A stretch of DNA of 63,800 bases from Streptococcus mitis SK597 (GCF_000148545.1 NZ_AEDV01000097.1:1-63800), one strand, 5' to 3'; numbered from the stretch's first letter, positions 38,093-47,292 are shown. Numbers and translations are program-made. Notes: generated from the sequence alone by a model not told the origin.

Positions 38093-40636
38093 ATGAAATT
38101 ATTTTTTAAAACATATTGGACCTATTTTATTTCTGTCATCATTCCTATAGTCATTATGACAGGAGTATACCTATCTCAAGGTATCTACTGGAATAGCGAT
38201 ACATCTCCACTATTAGGAGATGGCTTTCATCAATACGTTATTTTTGATGTAGCTTTACGAAATATCCTACATGGAAATGGTAGTCTGTTTTACACCTTTA
38301 CAAGTGGCCTCGGATTGAATTTCTATGCCCTATCTAGTTATTACTTGGGTAGTTTCTTTTCACCACTAGTTTACTTTTTTGATCTAAAAAATATGCCAGA
38401 TGCTGTCTATCTGACAACTCTCTTAAAATTTGGATTGATTGGTCTGTCAACCTTCTTTAGTTTAAATAAATTATTTAAAAATATTCCGAAATCTTTAAAA
38501 CTAGCTTTATCTACTTCCTATGCTCTGATGAGTTTCACTGTTAGTCAACTAGAGATAAAAACCTGGCTGGATGTTTTTATCTTGATTCCTTTAATTATAA
38601 CTGGTTTACACCTACTTATAACTGAAAAGAAATCCTCATTATACTTTACAAGTCTGTCAATCTTATTTATCCAAAACTATTATTTTGGCTATATGACAGC
38701 ATTATTTCTTATTTTCTGGTATATCTGCCAAATTTCTTGGGACTTTAAAACTCGAAAATCATCTTTTCTTGATTTCATAATCACCTCCTTTTTAGCTGGT
38801 ATGGCTAGTTTGATTATGACTATTCCCACTCTGTTTGATTTACAGACACACGGGGAAAAATTGACTGAAATTACAAAGTTTCAAACTGAAAGTAGCTGGT
38901 ATCTTGATCTCTTTGCTAAGCAATTTATTGGTTCCTTTGACACAACAAAGTATGGGGCCATCCCAATGATTTTTGTTGGACTACTCCCCTTTATTTTGAC
39001 CATTTTATTTTTTACGCTGAAATCTATTAAGTTTCACGTGAAACTTATCTATGCAATCTTCTTTACATTTCTAATTGCAAGCTTTTATATTGAAGCTCTT
39101 GATTTATTTTGGCAAGGCATGCATACTCCAAACATGTTTTTACATCGCTATGCTTGGATTTTCTCTACCTTGTTAATTTACACAGCAGCGGAAGTCTTAA
39201 ATCGTCTGAAAGAAATTAAAATCTGGAATTTTTTAGTTTCGCTTTTTCTTATAGTAACAGGATTTTTCGCTACCATCTATCTAAAATCACATTATTCTTT
39301 TTTAACAAATTTGAATATTCTGCTTACTCTTGAATTTTTGGTTGTCTATTCGCTTTTACTCCTTGCAGTTATCAAAAAGTTTATCTCTGTAAACCTATTT
39401 GCCATTCTAATCTCTTTATTTATAATGGTTGAAATGAGTTTAAATGCTTCATCTCAAATGGATGGAATTGCTAAGGAATGGGGATTTGCTTCTCGAAGTG
39501 CATATAGTAGAGATATCCCAGCTATGGAATCTTTCTCAACATATATTGGGAATTCATTTACTCGTACTGAGAAACTAGAGACTCAGACAGGAAATGACAG
39601 TATGAAATTTAACTACAATGGAATCTCTCAATTTTCATCTGTTCGAAATCGTTCAGCAAGCTCTACTTTAGATAAACTTGGTTTTAAATCCTCTGGGACC
39701 AATCTCAATCTCCGTTATGCCAATAATAGTATTTTGGCTGATAGTTTATTTGGCATCCAGTACAATATCTCAGAAAGTCCTATTGATAAGTATGGTTTTA
39801 AAGATATCTATCAAAAAGATAATCTTACCCTATATGAAAACCAGTTCTCTCTTCCGATTGCCTTTGCTAGTCAATCTGTTTACAATGATGTCAAGTTCAC
39901 TGAACACACTCTAGATAATCAGGCCTCGTTTTTAAATCAACTTGCTGACGTCAATTTTGATTATTTTTTTCCAATACCCTATGAAAAAACAGAGAATACT
40001 GATGATTTGATTAGTGTCACAAGTTCTTCAAATGAGGATGCAGCAATCCAATATCAAATTGAAGTGCCAGAAAACAGTCAAGTTTATCTTTCTTTCACAA
40101 ACCTTCACTTTTCTAATGACAAACAAAAGAAGATTGACATCCTTGTCAATGGGAAAAAGAAAACTTTTACAACTGATAATGCATTCTCCTTCTTTAATCT
40201 AGGCTATACAAAAGAGAAAAAGACTTTCAATATCAATGTTAGTTTCCCTGGAAATTCACAAGTATCATTTGAATCTCCTACCTTCTATCGTTTAGATACC
40301 CAAACTTTCACCGAGGCAATTCAAAAAATTAAAGAACAACCTGTCGCAGTATCAACTTCTAAAAACAAAGTCTTTGCTAGATATGATGTTAAACAAGATA
40401 CGTCCATTTTCTTCACCATTCCTTATGACAAAGGTTGGTCTGCCTACCAAGATGGTAAGAAAATAGAAATTAAACAAGCTCAAACTGGATTTATGAAAGT
40501 TGATGTTTCCAAGGGGAAAGGAACTATTACACTTTCCTTCATTCCCAATGGTTTTATTACTGGAGCAATCTGTTCCTTTACTTCTCTCTTACTATTTGGA
40601 ATCTATAATCACAGACGAAAGTCATCTAAGACATAA
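38093..40636 (+). CDS. YfhO-family polytopic membrane protein
   Basis: 847 residues. About 12 or more hydrophobic helices in residues 1-450 and one near the C terminus, separated by a large extracytoplasmic domain (about 460-815). The N-terminal part has the YfhO features LLGDGFHQYVIFD, GSLFYTFTSGLGLN and HRYAWIF, typical of GT-C-type glycosyltransferases. In other Firmicutes YfhO relatives glycosylate lipoteichoic acid; the role in streptococci is inferred only. A parS-like palindrome lies inside the coding sequence (39031-39044). Confidence 0.85.
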   Translation: MKLFFKTYWTYFISVIIPIVIMTGVYLSQGIYWNSDTSPLLGDGFHQYVIFDVALRNILHGNGSLFYTFTSGLGLNFYALSSYYLGSFFSPLVYFFDLKNMPDAVYLTTLLKFGLIGLSTFFSLNKLFKNIPKSLKLALSTSYALMSFTVSQLEIKTWLDVFILIPLIITGLHLLITEKKSSLYFTSLSILFIQNYYFGYMTALFLIFWYICQISWDFKTRKSSFLDFIITSFLAGMASLIMTIPTLFDLQTHGEKLTEITKFQTESSWYLDLFAKQFIGSFDTTKYGAIPMIFVGLLPFILTILFFTLKSIKFHVKLIYAIFFTFLIASFYIEALDLFWQGMHTPNMFLHRYAWIFSTLLIYTAAEVLNRLKEIKIWNFLVSLFLIVTGFFATIYLKSHYSFLTNLNILLTLEFLVVYSLLLLAVIKKFISVNLFAILISLFIMVEMSLNASSQMDGIAKEWGFASRSAYSRDIPAMESFSTYIGNSFTRTEKLETQTGNDSMKFNYNGISQFSSVRNRSASSTLDKLGFKSSGTNLNLRYANNSILADSLFGIQYNISESPIDKYGFKDIYQKDNLTLYENQFSLPIAFASQSVYNDVKFTEHTLDNQASFLNQLADVNFDYFFPIPYEKTENTDDLISVTSSSNEDAAIQYQIEVPENSQVYLSFTNLHFSNDKQKKIDILVNGKKKTFTTDNAFSFFNLGYTKEKKTFNINVSFPGNSQVSFESPTFYRLDTQTFTEAIQKIKEQPVAVSTSKNKVFARYDVKQDTSIFFTIPYDKGWSAYQDGKKIEIKQAQTGFMKVDVSKGKGTITLSFIPNGFITGAICSFTSLLLFGIYNHRRKSSKT
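39031..39044. promoter_or_regulatory. parS-like ParB-binding palindrome inside the YfhO gene
   Basis: GTTTCACGTGAAAC, identical in core to the copy at 27811 and a perfect palindrome (the flanking A/T also pair). Lies about 10 kb left of dnaA. Confidence 0.85.
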
Positions 40637-40668
40637 AAAATCGACCAGTTGCTTGGTCGATTTTTTTA
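40637..40668. terminator. Bidirectional terminator between the YfhO and YhgE genes
   Basis: AAAAAATCGACCA-GTTGCT-TGGTCGATTTTTT: a long stem with runs on both sides, serving both converging genes. Confidence 0.9.
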
Positions 40669-43308
40669 ATCTTCCTCCATTTTCTTAGGTTGATAGGCTA
40701 GCATACCTAAACCAGTAAATAGGGCTAATATCACAACAAGGAAAATGACTTGATGATGAATATTTCCTGTCATAGAAATTGTTTGTCGTAATCCCGAAAC
40801 TGAATAACTCATTGGTAACCAAGGATTAATGGCTCTAAAGAAATCATTTGTCAAAGCAAGTGGGTAAGTACCTGCACTTGATGCTAACTGTAATAAAAGC
40901 AAAATAAGAGAAAAGAAAGCTCCTATACGGCTATTCCATGTTGTTAAAGCGGTTACCATGGACATGAATACTAAACTTGTTAGGATAATGAGAATAAATG
41001 TTCTCATCTCATGATTTGCAGTTAGACCAATAAGATGGACTCCTCCATATACTAAAATCCCTGCTAAAACAGCTATAATACCATTTATTTCAGCCCGAGA
41101 TTTCAACCAAGCCCAGCGGCTCTCTGGATGACGTCCTGAAGGCAACTTCGCAAAGATCATATTCGTTGATATTGCTGCAACAAAGAGAGCAACTGATATC
41201 ATATAAGGAGCCATTGCAATTCCATTTACAGGAACTTGGTCATTGTCAGTTTTGGATAGACTGAGAGGATTTGACAAAATCTCTGCATTTTTAGATTCTG
41301 TTGATGCTGACTTGAGTTGATCACTAGCATTACCTAATCCTTGTCCCAAAGAAGCAACTCCTATCTGTAAACCTTCCAATCCAGAAGTTAACTTTGTTCC
41401 ACCTTCTGCAAGTTTCCCAGATCCATCTGCCAATTTATTAGCTCCACTTTCTAATTGAGAAGCACCTGAAATTAACTGACTAGATTTGTCAGCTAGTTTG
41501 TTAGATCCTGACTGCAATTTATCAACTCCTGCTATCAATTCTTGACTCTTTTGATTCAATTGACTGGAGCCAGTTGATAATTTTTCAATACCAGACACTA
41601 ATTCTGGAGTTTTTTCAACTAATTGACCAACTCCTGCTGTCAAGTTAGATGATTTTTGTGTCAAGGTAGTTGAGCCTGAAACTAGTTGATCCAAACTACC
41701 TGTCAAGGTAGAATTCTTTTCACTTAGTTGACTTGCGCCTTGAGAAACTTTATCAACACCTGTAGTATATACCTTTACACCTAATGCAATCGACTGACTG
41801 TCAGGAACTAATTTGCTAGTAACAGCTCCTTGTATCTCTGTTAATCCACTTGACAATCCTGTCAAAGAAGTAGAAGCAATCGGTAATACTTGATTAGCTT
41901 GATTTTTTAAAATCGAAAGATTAGAAGATTTATTTTGTAAGTTTTCTAAACTTCCCTGTAAACCTTTAACTAAAGCTACAATTGACTGAGCCGATTGAAT
42001 ACTATCAGTCGAATTTTGAGATACAGAAGCACTTATTTCAGCTTGTTGCTCACTTGTCAAAGATTGATAAGCTGCTGTCGATTGAATATTGGCTAATGTA
42101 GTCGCTTTATCAGACTGAGCACTTGCTAACATTTGATTAGAAAGAGATACTATACTTGATAAAACAGAATCTAATTGTTTTGTATCTCCAACATCAATAT
42201 TTTGAATGGCTTGATTTAACTGATTCAGACCAGAAGATAATTGATTAATTTGATTTTTTTTCCCAGACGAAGCATCTAACTTGCTAGAAAGTTGTTGAAT
42301 CCCTTCACTTAATTGCTCCACCCCCATTCGAAGTGTAGCTAATTGATTAGATAACTGATTAGCACCTGTTGCAAGATTTCCCACTCCATTTGTATAGGCA
42401 CTAACACCAGATGAAAATTGATTAAGACCAGCATTAAGCTGAGAAACACCGCCAGTATAGGACTCTACACCAGTATATAGTTGATTGATTCCTCCTACTA
42501 ATTCAGGACTTTTAGAAGATAATTGACCTAATCCGCTATCTAGTTGACTCACTGCACCAGTATATGTAACTAAACCACTATTAAAATTTCCTAAGCCAAG
42601 ATGAAGTTGTTCGACACCAGAAACATAAGAGTATAATCCTCTAGTAAACTGTTCCGTTCCATTTGAAAATGTTAAACTTGAATCTGCTAAAGAGTGTAGG
42701 TTAGTAGTTAATGTTTGACTTCCTGTCACTAATTGATTAGCTCCATCAGTTAATTTTTCACTACCTGAAGCTGCTTGACTCATACCATCCTTTAAATCGA
42801 CCATTTTATTGAATAAAGCTTTAGTATAGGTCTCGGTTACATTGGTAGAAACACTCTGCTTTAATTGTGTCATAGCAGAATCACTCATCTTGCTGGCAAT
42901 AAAACTATGACCACTTGAAGTCTGATAATCGATTTGCATTTGCTCTGGATGATCCGTTAAAATAGAAGATGCTTTTTCAGATAAATCACTTGGTAAAGTT
43001 ACTACCATATAGTAATCGCCATTTTCTAAACCCTTCTTACCTTCTTCTTCATCTACAAAATGAAAATCCAAGGATTTATTTTGCTCTAAATTAGACACCA
43101 TGTCTTTTCCTATAGACATGCTATTACCATTATAAGAGGCCTCTTTATCATTATTGACAACGGCCACAGGTAAGTCAGACAATTGACCATATGGATCCCA
43201 CATTGATGACAAAAATATGATATTGTACAGAGCTGGAATAAGAGAAATCCCTATCATGACAATAATAAAGGTTGGTTTTTTTAAAATTGCTTTCCATTCT
43301 TTAAACAT
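40666..43308 (-). CDS. YhgE/Pip-family membrane protein
   Basis: 880 residues from ATG 43306-43308 (MFKEWKAILKKPTFIIVMIG), chosen because AAAGGAG precedes it; an in-frame start seven codons upstream overlaps the operator. One N-terminal membrane helix is followed by a very long extracytoplasmic region (about 40-690) of repeating GxxQLxxG-type units (for example SGVEQLHLGLGNF, GGVSQLNAGLNQF), predicted as a coiled-coil stalk, then five or six C-terminal helices of the ABC-2 type. The family includes phage-infection protein Pip of Lactococcus and T7SS-linked proteins; no transport substrate is known. A divergent TetR regulator and paired operators suggest inducible control. Confidence 0.88.
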   Translation of the reverse strand: MFKEWKAILKKPTFIIVMIGISLIPALYNIIFLSSMWDPYGQLSDLPVAVVNNDKEASYNGNSMSIGKDMVSNLEQNKSLDFHFVDEEEGKKGLENGDYYMVVTLPSDLSEKASSILTDHPEQMQIDYQTSSGHSFIASKMSDSAMTQLKQSVSTNVTETYTKALFNKMVDLKDGMSQAASGSEKLTDGANQLVTGSQTLTTNLHSLADSSLTFSNGTEQFTRGLYSYVSGVEQLHLGLGNFNSGLVTYTGAVSQLDSGLGQLSSKSPELVGGINQLYTGVESYTGGVSQLNAGLNQFSSGVSAYTNGVGNLATGANQLSNQLATLRMGVEQLSEGIQQLSSKLDASSGKKNQINQLSSGLNQLNQAIQNIDVGDTKQLDSVLSSIVSLSNQMLASAQSDKATTLANIQSTAAYQSLTSEQQAEISASVSQNSTDSIQSAQSIVALVKGLQGSLENLQNKSSNLSILKNQANQVLPIASTSLTGLSSGLTEIQGAVTSKLVPDSQSIALGVKVYTTGVDKVSQGASQLSEKNSTLTGSLDQLVSGSTTLTQKSSNLTAGVGQLVEKTPELVSGIEKLSTGSSQLNQKSQELIAGVDKLQSGSNKLADKSSQLISGASQLESGANKLADGSGKLAEGGTKLTSGLEGLQIGVASLGQGLGNASDQLKSASTESKNAEILSNPLSLSKTDNDQVPVNGIAMAPYMISVALFVAAISTNMIFAKLPSGRHPESRWAWLKSRAEINGIIAVLAGILVYGGVHLIGLTANHEMRTFILIILTSLVFMSMVTALTTWNSRIGAFFSLILLLLQLASSAGTYPLALTNDFFRAINPWLPMSYSVSGLRQTISMTGNIHHQVIFLVVILALFTGLGMLAYQPKKMEED

Positions 43309-43321
43309 AGTTTCTCCTTTT

Positions 43322-43338
43322 TTAAACATATTGTCTAA
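43322..43338. promoter_or_regulatory. Operator-like site A in front of the YhgE gene
   Basis: TTAAACATATTGTCTAA is a 15/17 match to site B (43399-43415). It sits between the YhgE -10 (TATAAT on the minus strand, 43355-43360) and the start codon, where a bound repressor would block transcription. Confidence 0.6.
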
Positions 43339-43398
43339 AATTTTGATATAATAGATTATACATTAAAAAATCTAAATTACAAGATAAAAAATCCATTT

Positions 43399-43415
43399 TT
43401 AGACATATAGTCTAA
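43399..43415. promoter_or_regulatory. Operator-like site B in front of the TetR gene
   Basis: TTAGAC-ATATA-GTCTAA, an inverted repeat with perfect 6-base arms. It resembles site A and lies 20 bases before the TetR ATG, consistent with autorepression. Confidence 0.65.
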
Positions 43416-43435
43416 TTTGTTTACAAGGAGGAAAT

Positions 43436-43978
43436 ATGCAAGAAAGTAACAAACGCTTAAAAACAAAGAGAACTATTGAAAATGCTATGGTACAATTACT
43501 AATGGAACAACCATTTGATCAAATTTCTACTGTCAAGTTAGCAGAAAAAGCCGGAATTAGTCGTTCCAGCTTCTATACGCACTATAAGGATAAGTATGAT
43601 ATGATCGAGCACTATCAAAGCAAGCTATTTCATACATTTGAATATATTTTTCAAAAACATGCTCATCACAAAAGAGATGCTATTTTAGAAGTATTTGAAT
43701 ATCTAGAGTCAGAACCACTTCTGGCTGCTCTTCTTTCTGAAAATGGGACCAAAGAAATCCAAAATTTCTTACGAAATAAACTTCATATCATGCTCAGTAC
43801 AGATTTACAAAAGCGATTTATGCAACTGAATCTCAATACCACTGAATTAGAATATAGTAGTATTTATCTAACTCACGCACTTTTTGGTGTCTGCCAAACT
43901 TGGATTGCACATGGAAAAAAAGAAAGTCCTCAAGAAATAACAGACTTCCTTATGAAGATGCTTGGTGATACAAATTGA
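43436..43978 (+). CDS. TetR-family regulator of the YhgE gene
   Basis: 180 residues. The N-terminal helix-turn-helix (about 10-56: RTIENAMVQLLMEQPFDQIS, then AEKAGISRSSFYTHYKDKYDM) is typical TetR; the C-terminal ligand domain has a TetR_C_7/YhgE-associated look. ATG behind AAGGAGG. Divergent from the YhgE gene and most likely its repressor. Inducer unknown. Confidence 0.88.
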   Translation: MQESNKRLKTKRTIENAMVQLLMEQPFDQISTVKLAEKAGISRSSFYTHYKDKYDMIEHYQSKLFHTFEYIFQKHAHHKRDAILEVFEYLESEPLLAALLSENGTKEIQNFLRNKLHIMLSTDLQKRFMQLNLNTTELEYSSIYLTHALFGVCQTWIAHGKKESPQEITDFLMKMLGDTN

Positions 43979-43982
43979 TACA

Positions 43983-44012
43983 AAAAGAGGAACACAGTTG
44001 TGTTCCCTTTTA
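43983..44012. terminator. Terminator after the TetR gene and the leftward tRNAs
   Basis: AAAAGAGGAACACA-GTTG-TGTTCCCTTTT; stem of 8 or more pairs, runs on both sides. Confidence 0.8.
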
Positions 44013-44018
44013 TCTATA

Positions 44019-44092
44019 CTCCGCCAGTAGGACTCGAACCTACGACATCATGATTAACAGTCATGCGCTACTACCAACTGAGCTATGGCGGA
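44019..44092 (-). tRNA. tRNA-Asn (GTT)
   Basis: Minus strand, 74 bases: acceptor TCCGCCA / TGGCGGA with G73, D arm AGCTCAGTTGGTAG, anticodon loop CTGTTAA with anticodon GTT, T loop GGTTCGAGTCC. CCA is not encoded. Confidence 0.96.
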
Positions 44093-44097
44093 TAAAA

Positions 44098-44169
44098 TAG
44101 TCCGTACGGGATTCGAACCCGTGTTACCGCCGTGAAAAGGCGGTGTCTTAACCCCTTGACCAACGGACC
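44098..44169 (-). tRNA. tRNA-Glu (TTC)
   Basis: Minus strand, 72 bases: acceptor GGTCCGT / ACGGACT with A73, anticodon stem CCGCC-TTTTCAC-GGCGG giving anticodon TTC, T loop GGTTCGAATCC. CCA not encoded. Lies directly between comE and tRNA-Asn, the usual pneumococcal place. Confidence 0.96.
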
Positions 44170-44220
44170 TTCTATCTGTAGCAGATATAACCATTATATC
44201 AATTTCTTACTAATTGTCAA

Positions 44221-44973
44221 TCACTTTTGAGATTTTTTATCTAAAATATCTTTTAACTTTCTAATTTTTAACCTTGAAATAGGACAGCGATGATCTTCAT
44301 AGAAAACAACTTCTAGATTCTTTCGGTCAATTTCTCTGATATTGCCTATATTTACCAAAAATGACTTATGAGGAGAATAAAATCGTTGGGTATGTTTATC
44401 CTTTTCCTGAATATCTGTCATGGTACCGTAAAATTCTTTGGCAAAATTCTTACCAATAATGCGCAATTTATGAGAGACTCCTGTCGTTTCAATATACAAA
44501 ATATCATGGTAAGGAATTTTTAAATCATTTCCCTTGTAATTGTAATCAAAATAATCTACAACATCTTCATTTTCAAGTAACATACTCTTCGTGTAGAAAA
44601 TATTTTGCTCAATTCTCTTCTTGAACATCTCATCATTGATATCCTTATCAACGAAATCTAGGGCTGATACCTGGTATTTATAGGTCAAAGTCGCAAACTC
44701 TGATCGACTGGTGATAAAGACGATAATAGCGTAAGGATTGTAATGACGAATGAGCTGAGCCACTTCAAATCCCTTTTTCTCAATTCCATGAATATCAATA
44801 TCTAGGAAATAAAGCTGATTTACTTCATCGTTTTCAATGTATTCTTCAAATTCACGGACTTTTCCCGTTGTCTTGTATGATATTGGAATATTCGATTCTT
44901 TCGAAATTTCATCCAATATTCTCTCTAGTCTCACTTGATGTTCAATAACATCTTCTAAAATTAAAACTTTCAT
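44221..44973 (-). CDS. comE: Competence response regulator ComE (LytTR type)
   Basis: 250 residues. The receiver domain (about 1-125) has acidic residues E7/D8, the phospho-acceptor D58 (LYFLDIDIHG) and K in DFVDKDIN. The LytTR DNA-binding domain (about 145-245) has FYSPHKSFLVNIGNI and RCPISRLKIRKLK. Phosphorylated ComE binds the direct repeat in front of comC and switches on early competence genes including comX. Its ATG overlaps the comD stop by four bases. Confidence 0.97.
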   Translation of the reverse strand: MKVLILEDVIEHQVRLERILDEISKESNIPISYKTTGKVREFEEYIENDEVNQLYFLDIDIHGIEKKGFEVAQLIRHYNPYAIIVFITSRSEFATLTYKYQVSALDFVDKDINDEMFKKRIEQNIFYTKSMLLENEDVVDYFDYNYKGNDLKIPYHDILYIETTGVSHKLRIIGKNFAKEFYGTMTDIQEKDKHTQRFYSPHKSFLVNIGNIREIDRKNLEVVFYEDHRCPISRLKIRKLKDILDKKSQK

Positions 44974-46295
44974 TCAAATTCCCTCTTAAATCTAATAATT
45001 TGTCTAAATGTACTGCCTTCCATCTCTGTTTCTAAAATAATATTGTTGTACTTATCTAGTAGTTCTTTCACATTATTTAATCCTACTCCGCGATTTCTTC
45101 CCTTAGTAGAGAATCCTAAAGCAAATAGATCTCCTGAAGGAGTCATCGTCATTTTACATGAATTCTGAATCACAATCACTGTTTCAGTTTCCATTTTAAT
45201 AACTGCTACTTCCATCTGCTTTTTATAACTATCGGCCGATCCTTCGACAGCATTATTCAATAAAACGCTAATGATACGAACCAAATCCAATAGTTCAATT
45301 GGGAGCTTGGTAATCGTATCTTTTACTTCCAGTGTAAACTCTACACCATTATTTCGAGCATAGACAATGGACTGAGCAACCAAACTTCGTAAAGCTGAAT
45401 CTTCTATATTGTTCAAATCAAAGTAAGTGTACTTATCTGAACGCAGTTTATAATTTGCTTTGACCAAAACTTCATTATAAACTCTGTCAATTTCCTGTAA
45501 ATTACCACTGTCAATTGCCATCTGCATGCTGACAAGCATCCCAGCATAGTCATGTCGAAAACCACGAATTTCATTATACAGACCGACAATTTCATCTGTG
45601 TAGTTTTGTAAATGTTTCTGTTCAAATTTCTTCTGCTTCAAAGCAATCTCTTTTTCTATTTGTTCTTTATGCGAATTCATTGCAAAGAAGGTCAAAAGGA
45701 GAGAAATAAAGACGATAGATGATAAAATACTTCCAAAACTATTCAAATGTTTAATTGTACTTACCATATCTGAAACGAAAGATACAATATGTAGCAGTAG
45801 TAAAGCAAAAAAGACTTTTTTCAAAAAAGGATATAGGTAGTCTTTGTCAAAATAGTTTAGTTCCAAATGGAAATAACGAATGATTGTTACGATAACGACA
45901 TAAGTCAACACCGTTACAACGAAAAAGAATAGGCCATAATATTGTAAAACAAAATTGTCTCCTGTTATAGAGGAGAAAGTTACGGACAGAAAGTTATGAG
46001 TGCTCTCATATAAAAGAGTTAGTAGTAAACTTAAGAATAGTCCTCTATCCCTCTCATACTGTTTAATCCATCGAAAATAGGAATATAACCCCAAAGGAAA
46101 TAAAAATGTTGCAATCCCTAACCCATGTAAAGATAGAAAATAGAAGAAAAGTTCAAGTACTACTTCTACTAGTAATGTATAAGCACCAAAAACGTATAGT
46201 TCCTTTGCTTTTATTTGACCTTTACAAATTAAATGGTAACTGTGACAAATGATTACAAGATATAATATCAAATCTACTAATAAGAAAAAATCCAT
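44970..46295 (-). CDS. comD: CSP receptor histidine kinase ComD
   Basis: 441 residues (HPK10 class). Six or seven membrane helices in about 1-215 bind the pheromone; a coiled coil follows; phospho-acceptor His in RGFRHDYAGML (about 248); the ATPase has NNAVEGSAD (N box) and GRNRGVGLNNVKELLDKY (G box). Starts 12 bases after comC behind AAAGGAG. The N-terminal sensor half varies between pherotypes and should match the unusual CSP encoded here. Confidence 0.96.
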   Translation of the reverse strand: MDFFLLVDLILYLVIICHSYHLICKGQIKAKELYVFGAYTLLVEVVLELFFYFLSLHGLGIATFLFPLGLYSYFRWIKQYERDRGLFLSLLLTLLYESTHNFLSVTFSSITGDNFVLQYYGLFFFVVTVLTYVVIVTIIRYFHLELNYFDKDYLYPFLKKVFFALLLLHIVSFVSDMVSTIKHLNSFGSILSSIVFISLLLTFFAMNSHKEQIEKEIALKQKKFEQKHLQNYTDEIVGLYNEIRGFRHDYAGMLVSMQMAIDSGNLQEIDRVYNEVLVKANYKLRSDKYTYFDLNNIEDSALRSLVAQSIVYARNNGVEFTLEVKDTITKLPIELLDLVRIISVLLNNAVEGSADSYKKQMEVAVIKMETETVIVIQNSCKMTMTPSGDLFALGFSTKGRNRGVGLNNVKELLDKYNNIILETEMEGSTFRQIIRFKREFE

Positions 46296-46307
46296 TCTGC
46301 TACTCCT

Positions 46308-46439
46308 TTATCTTCTTCTAAAGAAATTAAATATACCAACTAATTTTTCATCTATTCTCCTCATCTCCCCACCTCGAATCTTTTGCAAGTCTTTTTCCTT
46401 CAAGGCTACAAACTGTTCCAATTTAACTGTGTTTTTCAT
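46308..46439 (-). CDS. comC: Competence-stimulating peptide precursor ComC
   Basis: 43 residues, too short for many gene callers. Leader [20 protein letters not shown] then IRGG, a double-glycine signal cut by the ComAB exporter. The predicted mature pheromone is [19 protein letters not shown], 19 residues. It keeps the Glu-Met-Arg start and the basic C terminus of mitis-group CSPs but is not CSP-1 or CSP-2 of pneumococcus (each 17 residues as I recall). ATG at 46437-46439 behind TTTAGGAGATTTTAT. First gene of comCDE. Confidence 0.96.
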   Translation of the reverse strand: MKNTVKLEQFVALKEKDLQKIRGGEMRRIDEKLVGIFNFFRRR

Positions 46440-46485
46440 AATAAAATCTCCTAAATATTTTTTTGTAAGCTAACTTACAAAAACT

Positions 46486-46552
46486 ATTATACAAAATGGA
46501 ATTTCATTTTAAATAAAATTCTCTCAACTGTCATTTTTTTCTCCCCAAGTGT
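46486..46552 (-). promoter_or_regulatory. comCDE promoter with ComE direct repeat
   Basis: Minus strand ACACTTGGGG (46543-46552) and ACAGTTGAG (46523-46531) start 21 bases apart, two helical turns, as in the ComE binding site; the TATAAT -10 is at 46486-46491. An inverted repeat (TTGTAAG-TTAG-CTTACAA) lies in the leader at 46464-46481. Confidence 0.88.
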
Positions 46553-46560
46553 ACTTTTTT

Positions 46561-46591
46561 AAGAAAAAAGCTGGGAAAATTCCCAGCTTTG
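46561..46591 (-). terminator. Terminator of tRNA-Arg, just upstream of comC
   Basis: Minus strand AAAGCTGGGA-ATTT-TCCCAGCTTT followed by TTTCTT. Read-through from the tRNA-Arg promoter past this terminator is reported to give basal comCDE transcription in pneumococcus. Confidence 0.85.
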
Positions 46592-46600
46592 CTACTATAT

Positions 46601-46674
46601 TGATCCCAGCAGGATTCGAACCTGCGACCGTTCGCTTAGAAGGCGAATGCTCTATCCAGCTGAGCTATGAGACC
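46601..46674 (-). tRNA. tRNA-Arg (TCT)
   Basis: Minus strand, 74 bases: acceptor GGTCTCA / TGGGATC with A73, D arm AGCTCAGCTGGATAGAGC, anticodon loop with TCT (TTCGCCTTCTAAGCGAA), T loop GGTTCGAATCC. CCA not encoded. Sits between rlmH and comC. Confidence 0.95.
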
Positions 46675-46721
46675 TAACACAATCATTCTACCAAAAATTC
46701 AATTAAAAAGTTACAATTTTC

Positions 46722-47201
46722 TTATTTATGATAGGGAGAGCCCTGCTGAATCGTAAAAGCGCGATAGATTTGTTCAACAAGAACTAGTCTCATTAACTGA
46801 TGGGGCAAGGTTAAGCGACCAAAACTAACAGAAAGATTGGCTCTCTTTTTTACAGCTGATGATAATCCTAAACTCCCTCCAATAATAAAGGTAAGAGTAG
46901 AAAATCCTTTTATAGAAGCTTCTTCTAACTGCTTACTAAATTCTTCCGAGGAGAAAGCTTTCCCTTCAATAGCTAACGCAATAACAAAATCACGGTCAGC
47001 AACTTTTGATAAAATTCTCTGCCCTTCTATTTCTAAAATCTTTTGATTTTCTGACTCACTGGCCTTATCTGGTGTTTTTTCATCTGCTAGCTCAATCATT
47101 TCAAGCTTAGCAAATCGAGAAATTCGTTTTGAATACTCTGCGATACCATCTTTTAAGTACTTTTCTTTCAGTTTTCCAACTGTTACAACTTTAATTTTCA
47201 T
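46722..47201 (-). CDS. rlmH: 23S rRNA (pseudouridine-1915-N3) methyltransferase RlmH
   Basis: 159 residues, the normal family length. SPOUT (trefoil-knot) fold with the SAM-binding loop [11 protein letters not shown] (about 103-113) and the conserved C terminus [19 protein letters not shown]. Acts on the 70S ribosome at helix 69. The familiar neighbour of comCDE and htrA. Confidence 0.97.
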   Translation of the reverse strand: MKIKVVTVGKLKEKYLKDGIAEYSKRISRFAKLEMIELADEKTPDKASESENQKILEIEGQRILSKVADRDFVIALAIEGKAFSSEEFSKQLEEASIKGFSTLTFIIGGSLGLSSAVKKRANLSVSFGRLTLPHQLMRLVLVEQIYRAFTIQQGSPYHK

Positions 47202-47292
47202 GACTCTATTCTAACATATTCTCTATTTTTTCACATCTTATTCACAAAATAAAAGGTTAATTTTAACCGAGAAAACCACAGATTTTTGGAAG

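Noticed and set aside
40666-43308. Repeats in the YhgE gene considered as a CRISPR-like or tandem-repeat array
   Set aside because: The periodicity is at protein level (GxxQLxxG units) within one open frame; the DNA repeats are degenerate.
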